Shown: positions 18,385 through 27,598 of the stretch, piece by piece
Position numbering within the stretch: the stretch's first letter is position 1
Layout of the letters: each line of letters opens with the position of its first letter
From: Lysobacter avium
GTDB taxonomy: Bacteria; Pseudomonadota; Gammaproteobacteria; Xanthomonadales; Xanthomonadaceae
Length of the DNA: 64,000 nt
Direction of reading: 5' to 3'
Assembly (NCBI RefSeq): GCF_015209745.1
Contig: NZ_CP063657.1
Span: forward strand, 744,001 to 808,000
The notes under the pieces: generated by a model
Told to the model about the DNA's origin: nothing
The model's database searches: none
What the model saw: the letters and a program-made list of their open reading frames with translations, nothing else
Translations under genes and position numbers: made by a program

Positions 18385-19389
18385 ATGAGCATCGAACAGC
18401 TTGCCGACATCGCCCAGGCAATGGTCGCCCCGGGCAAGGGCATCATCGCGATTGACGAGTCCACCGGGACCATCCAGAAGCGTTTTGACGGCGTCGGTGT
18501 CGAGTGCACCGAGGAAAACCGCCGCGCCTACCGCGAGATGCTGCTTACCACCCCGAACCTGAGCCAGCACATCTCCGGCGCGATCCTGTTCGATGAGACC
18601 CTGCGCCAGTCCACCAGGGACGGCGTGCCGTTCGCCAAGGTGATGATGGACAACGGCATCATCCCCGGCATCAAGGTCGACAAGGGCACTCACGCCCTGG
18701 CCGGCTTCCCGGGCGAGGTGGTCACCGAAGGGCTGGACGGCCTGCGCGCCCGCCTGGAGGAGTACTACAAGCTCGGGGCCCGCTTCGCCAAGTGGCGCGC
18801 GGTGATCAACATCAGCGACGACATCCCGTCGGGTACCTGCATCGAAGCCAATTCCCACGCGCTGGCGCGCTACGCCGCGCTGTGCCAGGAGCAGGGCCTG
18901 GTGCCGATGGTGGAGCCGGAAGTGATCATGGACGGCAACCACGACATCGACACCTGCTACGACGTCACGGAAGTCACCCTGCGCTCGCTGTTCGGCTCGC
19001 TGTACGAGCACAACGTGATGCTGGAAGGCACCATCCTGAAGGCCTCGATGGTCCTGCCGGGTTCGACCTGCAGCGATACCGCGTCGGTCGAAGAAGTGGC
19101 CGCCGAGACCCTGCGCTGCCTGAAGTCCACCGTGCCGGCAACCCTGCCGGGCATCGTGTTCCTGTCCGGCGGCCAGTCCGACGAGGACGCCACCGCGCAC
19201 CTCAACGCGATGAACCTTGCCGGCCCGAACCCGTGGCCGCTGTCGTTCTCCTACGGCCGCGCCATGCAGTCCGCGGCGCTGGCGATCTGGGCCAAGGACA
19301 TCACCGGCAACATCGGCAAGGCGCAGGAGATGGTGTTCGAGCGCGCCCGCGCCAACGGCCTGGCCGCCCTGGGCGAGTGGAAAGCCTGA
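18385..19389 (+). CDS. fba: Fructose-bisphosphate aldolase, class I
   Basis: A 334-residue Schiff-base aldolase splitting fructose-1,6-bisphosphate into two triose phosphates. Diagnostic parts are KGIIAIDESTGTIQKRF at the N-terminus, PMVEPEVIMDG, and LEGTILKASMVLPG, which contains the Schiff-base lysine. FLSGGQSDEDATAHLNAMN near the C-terminus is also typical of the class I enzyme. The start is the ATG behind TGCAGGAATTCC. In related genomes the gene follows pyk closely; here 1.86 kb of secretion cargo intervenes. Confidence 0.97.
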   Translation: MSIEQLADIAQAMVAPGKGIIAIDESTGTIQKRFDGVGVECTEENRRAYREMLLTTPNLSQHISGAILFDETLRQSTRDGVPFAKVMMDNGIIPGIKVDKGTHALAGFPGEVVTEGLDGLRARLEEYYKLGARFAKWRAVINISDDIPSGTCIEANSHALARYAALCQEQGLVPMVEPEVIMDGNHDIDTCYDVTEVTLRSLFGSLYEHNVMLEGTILKASMVLPGSTCSDTASVEEVAAETLRCLKSTVPATLPGIVFLSGGQSDEDATAHLNAMNLAGPNPWPLSFSYGRAMQSAALAIWAKDITGNIGKAQEMVFERARANGLAALGEWKA

Positions 19390-19437
19390 TCTGACGGTCC
19401 AGCACGCGGTGGCCGAAGGTCGCCAACGCTGATACGA

Positions 19438-19466
19438 CAACGCCGGCATTTGCCGGCGTTGTTGTT
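19438..19466 (+). terminator. Terminator between fba and cysteine synthase
   Basis: CAACGCCGGC and GCCGGCGTTG form a perfect ten-base stem around a four-base loop and are followed by TTGTTT. It separates two convergent genes and may act in both directions. Confidence 0.8.
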
Positions 19467-19503
19467 TCCATCGCCACCGGGCGCGATCAGCACGGGTGCA
19501 GGC

Positions 19504-20463
19504 TCATGGCAGGCCGGCCGCCAGCCACTCGTCATCGGAGCCTTCGTTGATGTCTTCCATCAGGAAGGTGCTCAGGTAGCGCTCACCGGTGTCGGGCAGC
19601 ATCGCCAGGATCACCGCGCCTTCCTCGGCCCTGCGCGCGACGTCCAGCGCCGCGGCCACGGTGGCGCCGGCGGAAATGCCGACGAACACGCCTTCTTCCT
19701 GCGCCAACCGGCGCGCCGTGTCGCGTGCCACCAGGTCGTCCACCGGGAGGATTTCATCGGCGACGTCCTGGTTCAACACGTCGGGCAGGAAGTCCGGCGT
19801 CCAGCCCTGGATCTTGTGCGACTGCCACGGATCGCCCGCCATCATCGAGGCGCCGGCTGGCTCGCAGGCGACGATTCGGACGTCCGGACGCGCGCACTTG
19901 AGCACCTCGCCGACGCCGGTCAGGGTGCCGCCGGTGCCCCAGCCGCTGACAAACGCATCCAGCCGTCGACCTGCGAAATCCTGCAGGATCTCGGCTGCTG
20001 TGGTCTGGCGGTGCCAGGCCGGGTTGGCCCGGTTGCCAAACTGGTTGGCGAGGAACCAGCCGCGCTCTTCCGCCAGTTCGGCGGCTTTTCGCACCATGCC
20101 GGTGCCGCGTTCGGCCGCCGGGGTCAGGATCACCTTGGCACCGTAGGCGCGCATCAGCTTGCGCCGCTCCACCGAGAAGGTCTCCGTCATCACCGCCACG
20201 AACTTGTAGCCGCGCGCCGCGCAGACCATCGCCAGGGCAACCCCGGTATTGCCCGACGTCGCCTCGACCACGGTATCGCCGGGTTTCAGCACACCGCGCT
20301 TCTCGGCATCGAGGATGATCGCCAGTGCCAGCCGATCCTTGACCGAACCGCCAGGGTTGAATGACTCGATCTTCGCGTAGAGCTTGATCCCGGCCGGCGC
20401 CAGCCGGTGCAGGCGTACGATCGGCGTGCGGCCGATGGTGTCGAGGATGCTGTCATGGATCAT
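19504..20463 (-). CDS. cysK: Cysteine synthase (O-acetylserine sulfhydrylase)
   Basis: A 319-residue PLP enzyme of the cysteine synthase family, forming cysteine from O-acetylserine and sulfide. The PLP lysine lies in FNPGGSVKDRLAL, the substrate loop is EATSGNTGVALA, and the phosphate-binding glycine loop is GWGTGGTLTGVGE. The start MIHDSILDTIGRTPIVRL is standard for CysK-like proteins. CysK and CysM cannot be separated with certainty by eye. It diverges from the efflux genes across a 257-base intergenic region in which I could not define promoters. Confidence 0.93.
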   Translation of the reverse strand: MIHDSILDTIGRTPIVRLHRLAPAGIKLYAKIESFNPGGSVKDRLALAIILDAEKRGVLKPGDTVVEATSGNTGVALAMVCAARGYKFVAVMTETFSVERRKLMRAYGAKVILTPAAERGTGMVRKAAELAEERGWFLANQFGNRANPAWHRQTTAAEILQDFAGRRLDAFVSGWGTGGTLTGVGEVLKCARPDVRIVACEPAGASMMAGDPWQSHKIQGWTPDFLPDVLNQDVADEILPVDDLVARDTARRLAQEEGVFVGISAGATVAAALDVARRAEEGAVILAMLPDTGERYLSTFLMEDINEGSDDEWLAAGLP

Positions 20464-20720
20464 CGGCCTTGCCTCCGCGGTTCTGCGCCCGCGTCCTGTG
20501 CGAATAAGCCACCAGCATGCGCCCGATCCCCGGCAATACCCCGTGAACAGCTGAAACACTGTATTGCACGGCTTTGCCTGTTCGGCTGCTTGGCCGCCGC
20601 CGGGTCAACCAATGGCCCACGCGCGCGTTGCCAACCCCCACTAGACTTGCCGGTCGACCTGCACGCGGCCGTCCCGCCGTCTGCGTTTACATCACCCGTT
20701 TGAACCTCCTCTGAGACAGC

Positions 20721-21890
20721 ATGCGAATTTCCATCGGACCCCACGTGATCTGCGCCCTCTTGTTTGCCTTGGCGCTGACAGCGTGCGAGAAGGAGGCGGG
20801 GCAACCTCAACGCGCGTCCGCCGTCCCGGTGACCACTCAGACGGTGCGCATGCAGGAATGGAACGACACCGTGCAGGCGCTGGGGACGGTGAAAGCGCGC
20901 GAGTCGGTAACCATCACCGCCAAGGTCAGCGAAACGGTCCGTGACGTGCACTTTGACAGCGGCGACGTGGTCCAGGCCGGCGCGCCGCTCGTCACCCTCA
21001 GTGGCAACCAGCAGCAGTCCGCACTCGCCGAGGCGCAAGCCACCGCCTCCGAGGCGGACCAGATGTACCGCCGGATGGCCCAACTGGGCGAGCAGCAACT
21101 GGTGGCCCGCGCCACGCTGGAGACCCAGCGCGCCGTGCGCGACGCCGCCGTGGCACGAGTGGACCAGATCCGCGCCCAGCTGTCCGATCGCCAGATCCGG
21201 GCACCGTTTGCCGGCGTCCTGGGTCTGCGCCAGGTCAGCCCTGGCGCGCTGGTTACCCCCGGCACTGCGATCGCCACCCTGGACGACACCCAACGGGTCT
21301 ACGTCGACTTCCCGGTGCCCGAGCCAGCGCTGGCACACCTGGAGGCCGGGCAGGTCCTGCACGCGACCAGCGCGTCCTGGCCGGGCGAGACGTTCGATGG
21401 CGTGGTCCAGTTGGTGGACTCGCGGGTGGATCCGTCCACCCGTGCCGTGGTCGTTCGCGGCGAGTTCCCCAACGACAGCCGCATGCTGCGTCCCGGCATG
21501 CTGATGCAGGTGACCCTGGTGCGGCCGCAGCGACAGGCGCTGCTGGTACCTGAAATCGCAATCGTCCAGCTGGGCAACACGTCTTTTGTCTATCGCGTGC
21601 GCGAGGACAGCACCGTCGAGCGCGTCGACGTGGTGGTGGGCAATCGCCGCAACGGCATGGCCGAAGTCGTCAACGGCCTGGAGCCGGGCGATGAAGTCGT
21701 GGTGGACGGCACCGGCAAGCTGCGCGTCGGTGCGAAGGTGGAGGTGACGGAGACCTCAGAGGTCCAGGCGCCGGCGGCAGACACACCCGTGATTGAGGAA
21801 GCGCCTGGTGAGGCGGAAATCGAAGGCTCCGCCATCGGTCCCATCGGTGGTGACCGCAACGGCTCCGCCCCGGCGGTGGACGGCGCATGA
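20721..21890 (+). CDS. RND efflux periplasmic adaptor (membrane fusion protein)
   Basis: A 389-residue adaptor of the HlyD/AcrA family. A lipoprotein signal with lipobox LTAC near residue 22 anchors it to the inner membrane. A split biotinyl-lipoyl domain (TAKVSETVRDVHFDSGDVV and RQIRAPFAGVLGLRQVSPG) flanks an alpha-hairpin that is short for the family. The beta-barrel and membrane-proximal domains follow. The last 45 residues are an acidic, Ala/Pro-rich tail of low complexity. The stop overlaps the permease start as ATGA, so the two genes are coupled. No outer-membrane channel gene is adjacent. Confidence 0.95.
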   Translation: MRISIGPHVICALLFALALTACEKEAGQPQRASAVPVTTQTVRMQEWNDTVQALGTVKARESVTITAKVSETVRDVHFDSGDVVQAGAPLVTLSGNQQQSALAEAQATASEADQMYRRMAQLGEQQLVARATLETQRAVRDAAVARVDQIRAQLSDRQIRAPFAGVLGLRQVSPGALVTPGTAIATLDDTQRVYVDFPVPEPALAHLEAGQVLHATSASWPGETFDGVVQLVDSRVDPSTRAVVVRGEFPNDSRMLRPGMLMQVTLVRPQRQALLVPEIAIVQLGNTSFVYRVREDSTVERVDVVVGNRRNGMAEVVNGLEPGDEVVVDGTGKLRVGAKVEVTETSEVQAPAADTPVIEEAPGEAEIEGSAIGPIGGDRNGSAPAVDGA

Positions 21891-24800
21891 GCATTTCCGA
21901 TCTGGCCATCCGCCGTCCGGTGTTCGCCACCGTGATGAGCCTGCTGCTGATGGTGATCGGAGTGATGACGTTCTCGCGTCTCACCCTGCGCGAGCTGCCG
22001 GCGATCGATCCGCCGATCGTCTCGGTCAACGTGAACTACCCCGGCGCCTCGGCGGCGGTGGTGGAGACGCGTATCACCCAGGCGCTGGAAGACGCCCTGT
22101 CGGGCATCGAGGGCGTGGAGACGATCCAGTCGCGCAGCGTCAACGGGCGCTCCTCGGTCACCCTGGAGTTCACGCTGGAGCGCGACATCGAGGCGGCCGC
22201 CAACGACGTGCGCGACGCGATCAGCAGTGTCGCCAGCCGGCTGCCCGACGAGGCCGATGCGCCCCAGGTGCGCAAGGCCGACAGCGATTCGGACACGCTG
22301 ATCTGGCTCAACATGAGCTCCACCACGATGGACGCGCTGCAGCTGTCGGATTACGCGGAGCGCTACATCGTCGACCGGCTGTCGAGCCTGGACGGCGTCT
22401 CCCAGGTCCAGATCGGCGGCCGTCAGCGCTATGCGATGCGGATCTGGCTGGACAGGTCGGCGATGGCCGCGCGCGGCATCACCGCCACCGACATCGAAGC
22501 GGCGCTGCGCGCCGAAAACGTCGAGCTGCCGGCGGGCCGGATCGAGTCGGAAACCCGCGATTTCACCCTGCGCGTGGCGCGCCAGTACGAGAAGCCTTCC
22601 GACTTCGCCGAGATTCCCATCCGCGAGGGCAGCGATGGCTACGTGGTGCGCATCGGTGATGTTGCCCAGGTCGAACTGGCCTCGGCCGAGCGCCGCGCCT
22701 ACTACAAGAGCAACGGCCAGCCCAACGTCGGTCTGGGCGTGGTCAAGACCTCGACCGCCAATGCGCTGGACGTGACCCGCGCCGCACGAGCAGAGGCGGT
22801 CGAGATCCAGAAAACGTTGCCCGAGGGCACCGACATCTTCGTGGCCTACGACTCCACGGTGTTCATCGACGAGTCGATCCGGCGCGTTTACCACACGCTG
22901 CTGGAGGCAATGGCGCTGGTCCTGCTGGTGATCTGGCTGTTCCTGGGCAGCTTCCGTGCCGCGCTGATCCCGGCGGTCACGGTGCCGGTGTGCCTGATTG
23001 CGGCCTTCATTCCGCTGTACCTGTTTGGCTATTCCATCAACCTGTTGACCCTGCTGGCGCTGGTGCTCTCGATCGGGCTGGTGGTGGACGATGCCATCGT
23101 GGTGCTGGAGAACATCCAGCGCCGCGCCGACCTCGGTGAGCCGCCGCTGGTCGCTGCGGTGCGCGGGACCAAGCAGGTCGCCTTCGCGGTGATCGCAACC
23201 ACGACCGTGCTGGTCGCGGTGTTCCTGCCAGTGGGCTTCATGGAAGGCAATACCGGGCGCCTGTTCCGCGAGCTTTCGGTGGCGCTGGCCGGCGCGGTGG
23301 CGCTGTCGGCGTTCGTCGCCCTGACGCTGACCCCGATGATGTCCTCCAAGCTGGTGCGTGCGCGCACCGACGAGCGTTCCAATCCGATCCACCGCTGGAG
23401 CAACCGCCAGCTGACCCGCCTCAGCGGCGCCTACCAGGGCTGGCTGGGCCGACACGTTGGCAAGCGCTGGCTGGTTGGAGGCCTGATGCTCGGTGCGCTG
23501 GCGCTGAGCTATGGCCTGATCAAGCTGGTGCCGTCCGAGCTGGCCCCGGCCGAGGACCGTGGCTCGTTCTTCGTGTCCATCGTCGGCCCGGAAGGTGCGG
23601 GCTTTGACTACACCGTCGGCCAACTGGCCCAGGTCGAGGCGGTGGTCGCCGCCCACACCGGCGAGGACAAGGCGATCCGGCGCTACAACAGCCGCGCTCC
23701 CGGCGGCTGGGGCGCGACCGAGGAGATGCATACGGCCAACGTGATCGTGTTCCTGCAGGACTGGGACCAGCGCGACATGAGCACGGCCGAGGTCGCCGAT
23801 TCGCTGCGCGCCGATCTGGGCAAGCTGACCGGCGTGCAGGCACAGCCGCGCGTGGGCGGCGGCCTGGTCGGCAGCCGTGGCCAGCCCATCCAGCTCGTCC
23901 TGGGCGGCCCGGAATATGCGGAAATCGCGCAGTGGCGCGACATGATGATGGAGAAGATGGAGGCCAATCCGGGCCTGTTCTCGGTGGATTCGGACTACAA
24001 GGAAACCCGCCCGCAGATGCGCGTGGAGATCGACCGCAAACGTGCGTCCGACCTGGGCGTCAGCGTGTCGGACATCGGCCATGCGCTTGAAACGATGATG
24101 GGCAGCCGCCGGGTGACCACCTTCGTCCAGGACGGCGAAGAGTACGACGTGCTGGTCCAGGCGGGTCGCGATGGGCGGGCCTCTCCTGCCGACCTGTCGG
24201 CGATCGAGGTGCGCGGCAAAGACGGCGTGCTGGTGCCGCTGTCCAACCTGGTGACCCTGTCGGAGCTGGCCGAGGCAGGCAGCCTCAACCGCTTCGACCG
24301 CATGCGTGCGATCACGATCACCGCCGGGCTGGCGCCGGGCTACACGATGGGCGAGGCGCTGGAGTTCCTCAACCAGACCGTCGCCACCACGCTGCCGGAC
24401 TATGCGCAGGTCGCGTGGAAGGGCGAATCGCGGGAGTACCAGAAGGCCGGCGGCGCAGTGCTGCTGACCTTCGCGCTGGCGCTGCTGGTGGTGTTCCTGG
24501 TGCTGGCCGCGCAGTTCGAGAGCTTCATCCATCCCTTCGTGATCATGCTCACCGTGCCCCTGGCGGTGCTGGGCGCGCTGGTCGGTTTGGCGGTGACGGG
24601 TGGCACGCTCAACCTGTTCAGCCAGATCGGCATCGTCATGCTGGTCGGGCTGGCCGCGAAGAACGGCATCCTGATCGTCGAATTCGCCAACCAGTTGCGC
24701 GACTCGGGGCGGACGATCACCGAGGCGATCATCGAGTCGGCGGGCGTGCGACTGCGACCGATCCTGATGACATCCATCGCCACCGCGGTGGGCGCGTTGC

Positions 24801-25012
24801 CGCTGGTGCTCGCCGGCGGTCCCGGCTCGGCCAGCCGGGCGACCATCGGCGTGGTGATCATGTTTGGCGTGTCGCTGTCCACGCTGCTGTCGCTGTTCGT
24901 GGTGCCGGCGTTCTATGTCGTGCTCGCGCCGTTCACCCGCTCGCCGCATGCGGTATCGCAGGAACTGGACGCCCTGGCGGCGAAGACGCCGGAAGTCGGC
25001 GGACACGCCTGA
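21887..25012 (+). CDS. RND multidrug efflux permease (HAE-1 family)
   Basis: A 1041-residue inner-membrane transporter with the twofold repeat of RND proteins: TM1 at the N-terminus, a large periplasmic loop, TM2-6, and the same layout again. The proton-relay aspartates lie in GLVVDDAIVVLENIQRR, followed by PVGFMEGNTGRLFREL. The last helices contain MTSIATAVGALPLVLAGGPG. It should export drugs or other hydrophobic compounds using the proton gradient. It forms a two-gene operon with the adaptor and must borrow an outer-membrane factor encoded elsewhere. Substrate range is not evident. Confidence 0.97.
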   Translation: MSISDLAIRRPVFATVMSLLLMVIGVMTFSRLTLRELPAIDPPIVSVNVNYPGASAAVVETRITQALEDALSGIEGVETIQSRSVNGRSSVTLEFTLERDIEAAANDVRDAISSVASRLPDEADAPQVRKADSDSDTLIWLNMSSTTMDALQLSDYAERYIVDRLSSLDGVSQVQIGGRQRYAMRIWLDRSAMAARGITATDIEAALRAENVELPAGRIESETRDFTLRVARQYEKPSDFAEIPIREGSDGYVVRIGDVAQVELASAERRAYYKSNGQPNVGLGVVKTSTANALDVTRAARAEAVEIQKTLPEGTDIFVAYDSTVFIDESIRRVYHTLLEAMALVLLVIWLFLGSFRAALIPAVTVPVCLIAAFIPLYLFGYSINLLTLLALVLSIGLVVDDAIVVLENIQRRADLGEPPLVAAVRGTKQVAFAVIATTTVLVAVFLPVGFMEGNTGRLFRELSVALAGAVALSAFVALTLTPMMSSKLVRARTDERSNPIHRWSNRQLTRLSGAYQGWLGRHVGKRWLVGGLMLGALALSYGLIKLVPSELAPAEDRGSFFVSIVGPEGAGFDYTVGQLAQVEAVVAAHTGEDKAIRRYNSRAPGGWGATEEMHTANVIVFLQDWDQRDMSTAEVADSLRADLGKLTGVQAQPRVGGGLVGSRGQPIQLVLGGPEYAEIAQWRDMMMEKMEANPGLFSVDSDYKETRPQMRVEIDRKRASDLGVSVSDIGHALETMMGSRRVTTFVQDGEEYDVLVQAGRDGRASPADLSAIEVRGKDGVLVPLSNLVTLSELAEAGSLNRFDRMRAITITAGLAPGYTMGEALEFLNQTVATTLPDYAQVAWKGESREYQKAGGAVLLTFALALLVVFLVLAAQFESFIHPFVIMLTVPLAVLGALVGLAVTGGTLNLFSQIGIVMLVGLAAKNGILIVEFANQLRDSGRTITEAIIESAGVRLRPILMTSIATAVGALPLVLAGGPGSASRATIGVVIMFGVSLSTLLSLFVVPAFYVVLAPFTRSPHAVSQELDALAAKTPEVGGHA

Positions 25013-25019
25013 CGTCCGC

Positions 25020-25049
25020 AACCCCGGTCGATGTGACCGGGGTTTTTCG
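25020..25049 (+). terminator. Terminator of the RND efflux operon
   Basis: AACCCCGGTC and GACCGGGGTT form a ten-base stem with a five-base loop and five T follow. It starts eight bases after the permease stop codon. Confidence 0.88.
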
Positions 25050-25127
25050 TGACGCCCGAATACGGTTAAGGTTCCACACTTGTCGCCGGCCACAGGCGGC
25101 GCGTCCAAGGCTCTGGGGAGACCGCAC

Positions 25128-26633
25128 GTGGAAGACCTGATCAACCAGCTCAACGACATCCTGTGGAGCAAGGCGCTGATCGCCCTGTGCCTGGGCGCCG
25201 GCCTGTACTTCTCCATCCGCACCCGCTTCATGCAGGTGCGCAGTGTCCCGGAAATGATCCGGTTGCTGCTCAAGAACAAGAGCTCCGAAGCGGGCGTGTC
25301 GTCCTTCCAGGCCCTGGCCATGTCGCTGTCGGGAAGGGTCGGCATCGGCAACATCGCCGGCGTCGCCACCGCCATCGCCTTCGGTGGCCCGGGAGCGGTG
25401 TTCTGGATGTGGGTGATGGCCTTTCTGGGCGCCTCCACCGCCTATGTGGAGTCCGCCCTTGCGCAGATCTACAAGGAGAAGGATCCCAGCGGAAAGTACC
25501 GCGGCGGACCTGCGTACTTCATCGAGAAGGGCACCGGGCAGAAATGGTACGCGTGGATGTTCGCCGTGGTCACCATCGTGGCCACCGGCTTCCTGCTGCC
25601 CGGCGTCCAGGCCAACGAAATCGCCAAGAGCATTACCACCGCGTGGGGCGTAACCCCGGAAGTCACCGCCGCGTTCCTGGTCGTCGGACTGGGGTTCATC
25701 ATCTTCGGTGGCGTGAAGCGCATCGCGCGCTTTGCCGAGATCGTCGTGCCGTTCATGGCACTGGCCTACATGCTGGTCGCACTGGTGATCCTGGCGCTGA
25801 ACCTTGAGCAGGTACCGGCCATGTTCACCCTGATCATCAAGAGCGCGTTCGGCATGGAAGCCGGCCTGGGCGCCGTGCTCGGGCTCGCGATCGAATGGGG
25901 CGTGAAGCGGGGTATCTATTCCAATGAGGCCGGGCAGGGCACGAGTCCGCACGCGGCCGCGGCTGCCGAGGCCAACCATCCAGCGCAGCAGGGTTACGTG
26001 CAGGCGTTCTCGGTGTACGTCGACACCTTGCTGGTGTGTTCGGCCACGGCGTTCATGATCCTCTCCACCGGCATGTACAACGTTATCGGCAAGGGCGGGG
26101 AGATGTTCAAGGAGGCGCTGCCGGGCGTGGAGCCTGGCGCCGGATTCGCCCAGGCTGCGGTGGAGTCGATGCTTCCAGGCTACGGGGCAGGCTTCGTGGC
26201 GTTGGCGCTACTGTTCTTCGCCTTCACAACGATCATTGCCTACTACTACATGGCCGAGACCAATATTGCCTTCATCAACCGGAAAATCCACCGCCCCTGG
26301 CTGATCTTCGCCCTGCGCATCGCGATCCTTCTGGCGGTGATATTCGGTTGCGTACGCACCTCCAGCATGAGCTGGACGCTGGGTGACATCGGCGTTGGAC
26401 TGATGGCCTGGCTGAACATCCTGGCGATCCTGTGGCTGCAGAAGCCGGCCTTGGCATCGCTGCGCGACTACGAGGCGCAGCACAAGGCGGGCGTCACCGA
26501 CTACACCTTCGATCCGGTGGCGTTGGGGATCCGGCACGCCGAGTTCTGGGAGCGCCGGGCCAACGGCCTGGAGGATCTGCAGGCTGAAGCGCCCAACACC
26601 GCAGCCCAGCTCAACGACGGGAACCCAAGGTGA
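25128..26633 (+). CDS. Sodium:alanine symporter (AGCS family)
   Basis: A 501-residue inner-membrane amino-acid/Na+ symporter with about 11 transmembrane helices. The family signature is GVKRGIYSNEAGQGTSPHAA; other conserved pieces are RVGIGNIAGVATAIAFGGPG and KYRGGPAYFIEKG. The likely substrate is alanine or glycine. I choose GTG at 25128 because GGGGAG lies seven bases before it and the protein then begins VEDLINQLND; a TTG at 25080 would add residues without family support. The stop overlaps the next gene by four bases (GTGA). Confidence 0.94.
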   Translation: MEDLINQLNDILWSKALIALCLGAGLYFSIRTRFMQVRSVPEMIRLLLKNKSSEAGVSSFQALAMSLSGRVGIGNIAGVATAIAFGGPGAVFWMWVMAFLGASTAYVESALAQIYKEKDPSGKYRGGPAYFIEKGTGQKWYAWMFAVVTIVATGFLLPGVQANEIAKSITTAWGVTPEVTAAFLVVGLGFIIFGGVKRIARFAEIVVPFMALAYMLVALVILALNLEQVPAMFTLIIKSAFGMEAGLGAVLGLAIEWGVKRGIYSNEAGQGTSPHAAAAAEANHPAQQGYVQAFSVYVDTLLVCSATAFMILSTGMYNVIGKGGEMFKEALPGVEPGAGFAQAAVESMLPGYGAGFVALALLFFAFTTIIAYYYMAETNIAFINRKIHRPWLIFALRIAILLAVIFGCVRTSSMSWTLGDIGVGLMAWLNILAILWLQKPALASLRDYEAQHKAGVTDYTFDPVALGIRHAEFWERRANGLEDLQAEAPNTAAQLNDGNPR

Positions 26634-27574
26634 CGGTGAATCCGTGGGGCGGGCGGGACCGCGGTAGCGGCCCGGGCAAGCCGCGTGGAGACGAGCCGCG
26701 ACGTGATGGGGCGGGTCCGCACGATCGCGCGCCGAAAGCCCCGAATCCGTACGACCGGTCCGCGCGGGTCCAGCAGTCGACGCCGCCCACGCCGCCTGTG
26801 TCAGATGCGCAGGCGCCCGCCGGTGGCTGGCATGCCTCCGATCGGCCGGTCCGCGAGTTGCGCCTGCACGGTTTGAACGCGGTCCGGGCGGTTTTTGAGC
26901 GCCGCCCCGAAGCGATCCGCAAGGTGTATCTGACGCAGGCCAGGATTGCCTCGCTGCAGCCCCTTTTAAAATGGTGTGCGGCCAACCGCATCGGCTATCG
27001 CGTGGTGGAAGACGAGGACCTCAAGAAGCTCGCCGCCAGCTCGCATCACGAAGGCGTCGTCGCCGACGTGCTGCGCGCGGAGCCAGTGCCGCTTGTGGAG
27101 TGGCTGGGCCGGCTCGGCGAAGGCCCCCAGGGTGCGGTGTGGCTCGACGGGGTCGGTAATCCGCACAACTTTGGCGCGATCCTGCGCTCGGCGGCGCATT
27201 TCGGCATCGCCGCGGTGCTGCTGCCCGAGCATTCACCCCTGGCCCTGTCCGGGGCAGCCGCGCGGGTCGCCGAAGGCGGCGCCGAGGCGGTGACGCTGGT
27301 ACGCCTGCCGGAAGTCGCCGAGGCGAGCTCCGCGTTACGCGAGGCCGGTTTCGGGCTGGCGGCCACCCTGGTCTCCGGTGGAAGCAACCTGTTTGCCACG
27401 CCACTTCCGCAACGGCTTGTCTACGTGCTCGGTGCTGAGGGCGAGGGCATGGACCGGACGCTTGCCGATTCGTGCGACCTGCGCCTGTCGATTCCCGGCA
27501 GTGGCGCGGTGGAAAGCCTGAACGTTGCCGCGGCGACCGCAGTGCTGTTGGCTACCTGGCGCCAACAGCACTGA
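26630..27574 (+). CDS. TrmH/SpoU-family RNA 2'-O-methyltransferase
   Basis: About 314 residues. The first 70 are rich in Gly, Pro, Arg and Asp and look unstructured. Next is the SpoU substrate-binding domain (ELRLHGLNAVRAVFERRPEA) and then the knotted SPOUT domain with motif 1 NPHNFGAILRSAAHFG, motif 2 LGAEGEGM and motif 3 IPGSGAVESLNVAAA. It should methylate ribose 2'-OH groups in tRNA or rRNA using SAM. The GTG start overlaps the symporter stop; the exact start inside the disordered region is uncertain. The target nucleotide is not evident. Confidence 0.9.
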   Translation: MTVNPWGGRDRGSGPGKPRGDEPRRDGAGPHDRAPKAPNPYDRSARVQQSTPPTPPVSDAQAPAGGWHASDRPVRELRLHGLNAVRAVFERRPEAIRKVYLTQARIASLQPLLKWCAANRIGYRVVEDEDLKKLAASSHHEGVVADVLRAEPVPLVEWLGRLGEGPQGAVWLDGVGNPHNFGAILRSAAHFGIAAVLLPEHSPLALSGAAARVAEGGAEAVTLVRLPEVAEASSALREAGFGLAATLVSGGSNLFATPLPQRLVYVLGAEGEGMDRTLADSCDLRLSIPGSGAVESLNVAAATAVLLATWRQQH

Positions 27575-27598
27575 AGTGAAGCGGTCCGCGCGAGCGAG

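Noticed and set aside
21590..25438. A 1282-codon open frame on the minus strand opposite the RND permease
   Set aside because: It is rich in His, Gln, Arg and Asp with no domain, and lies antisense to a clearly conserved transporter; this is a typical shadow frame in GC-rich DNA.
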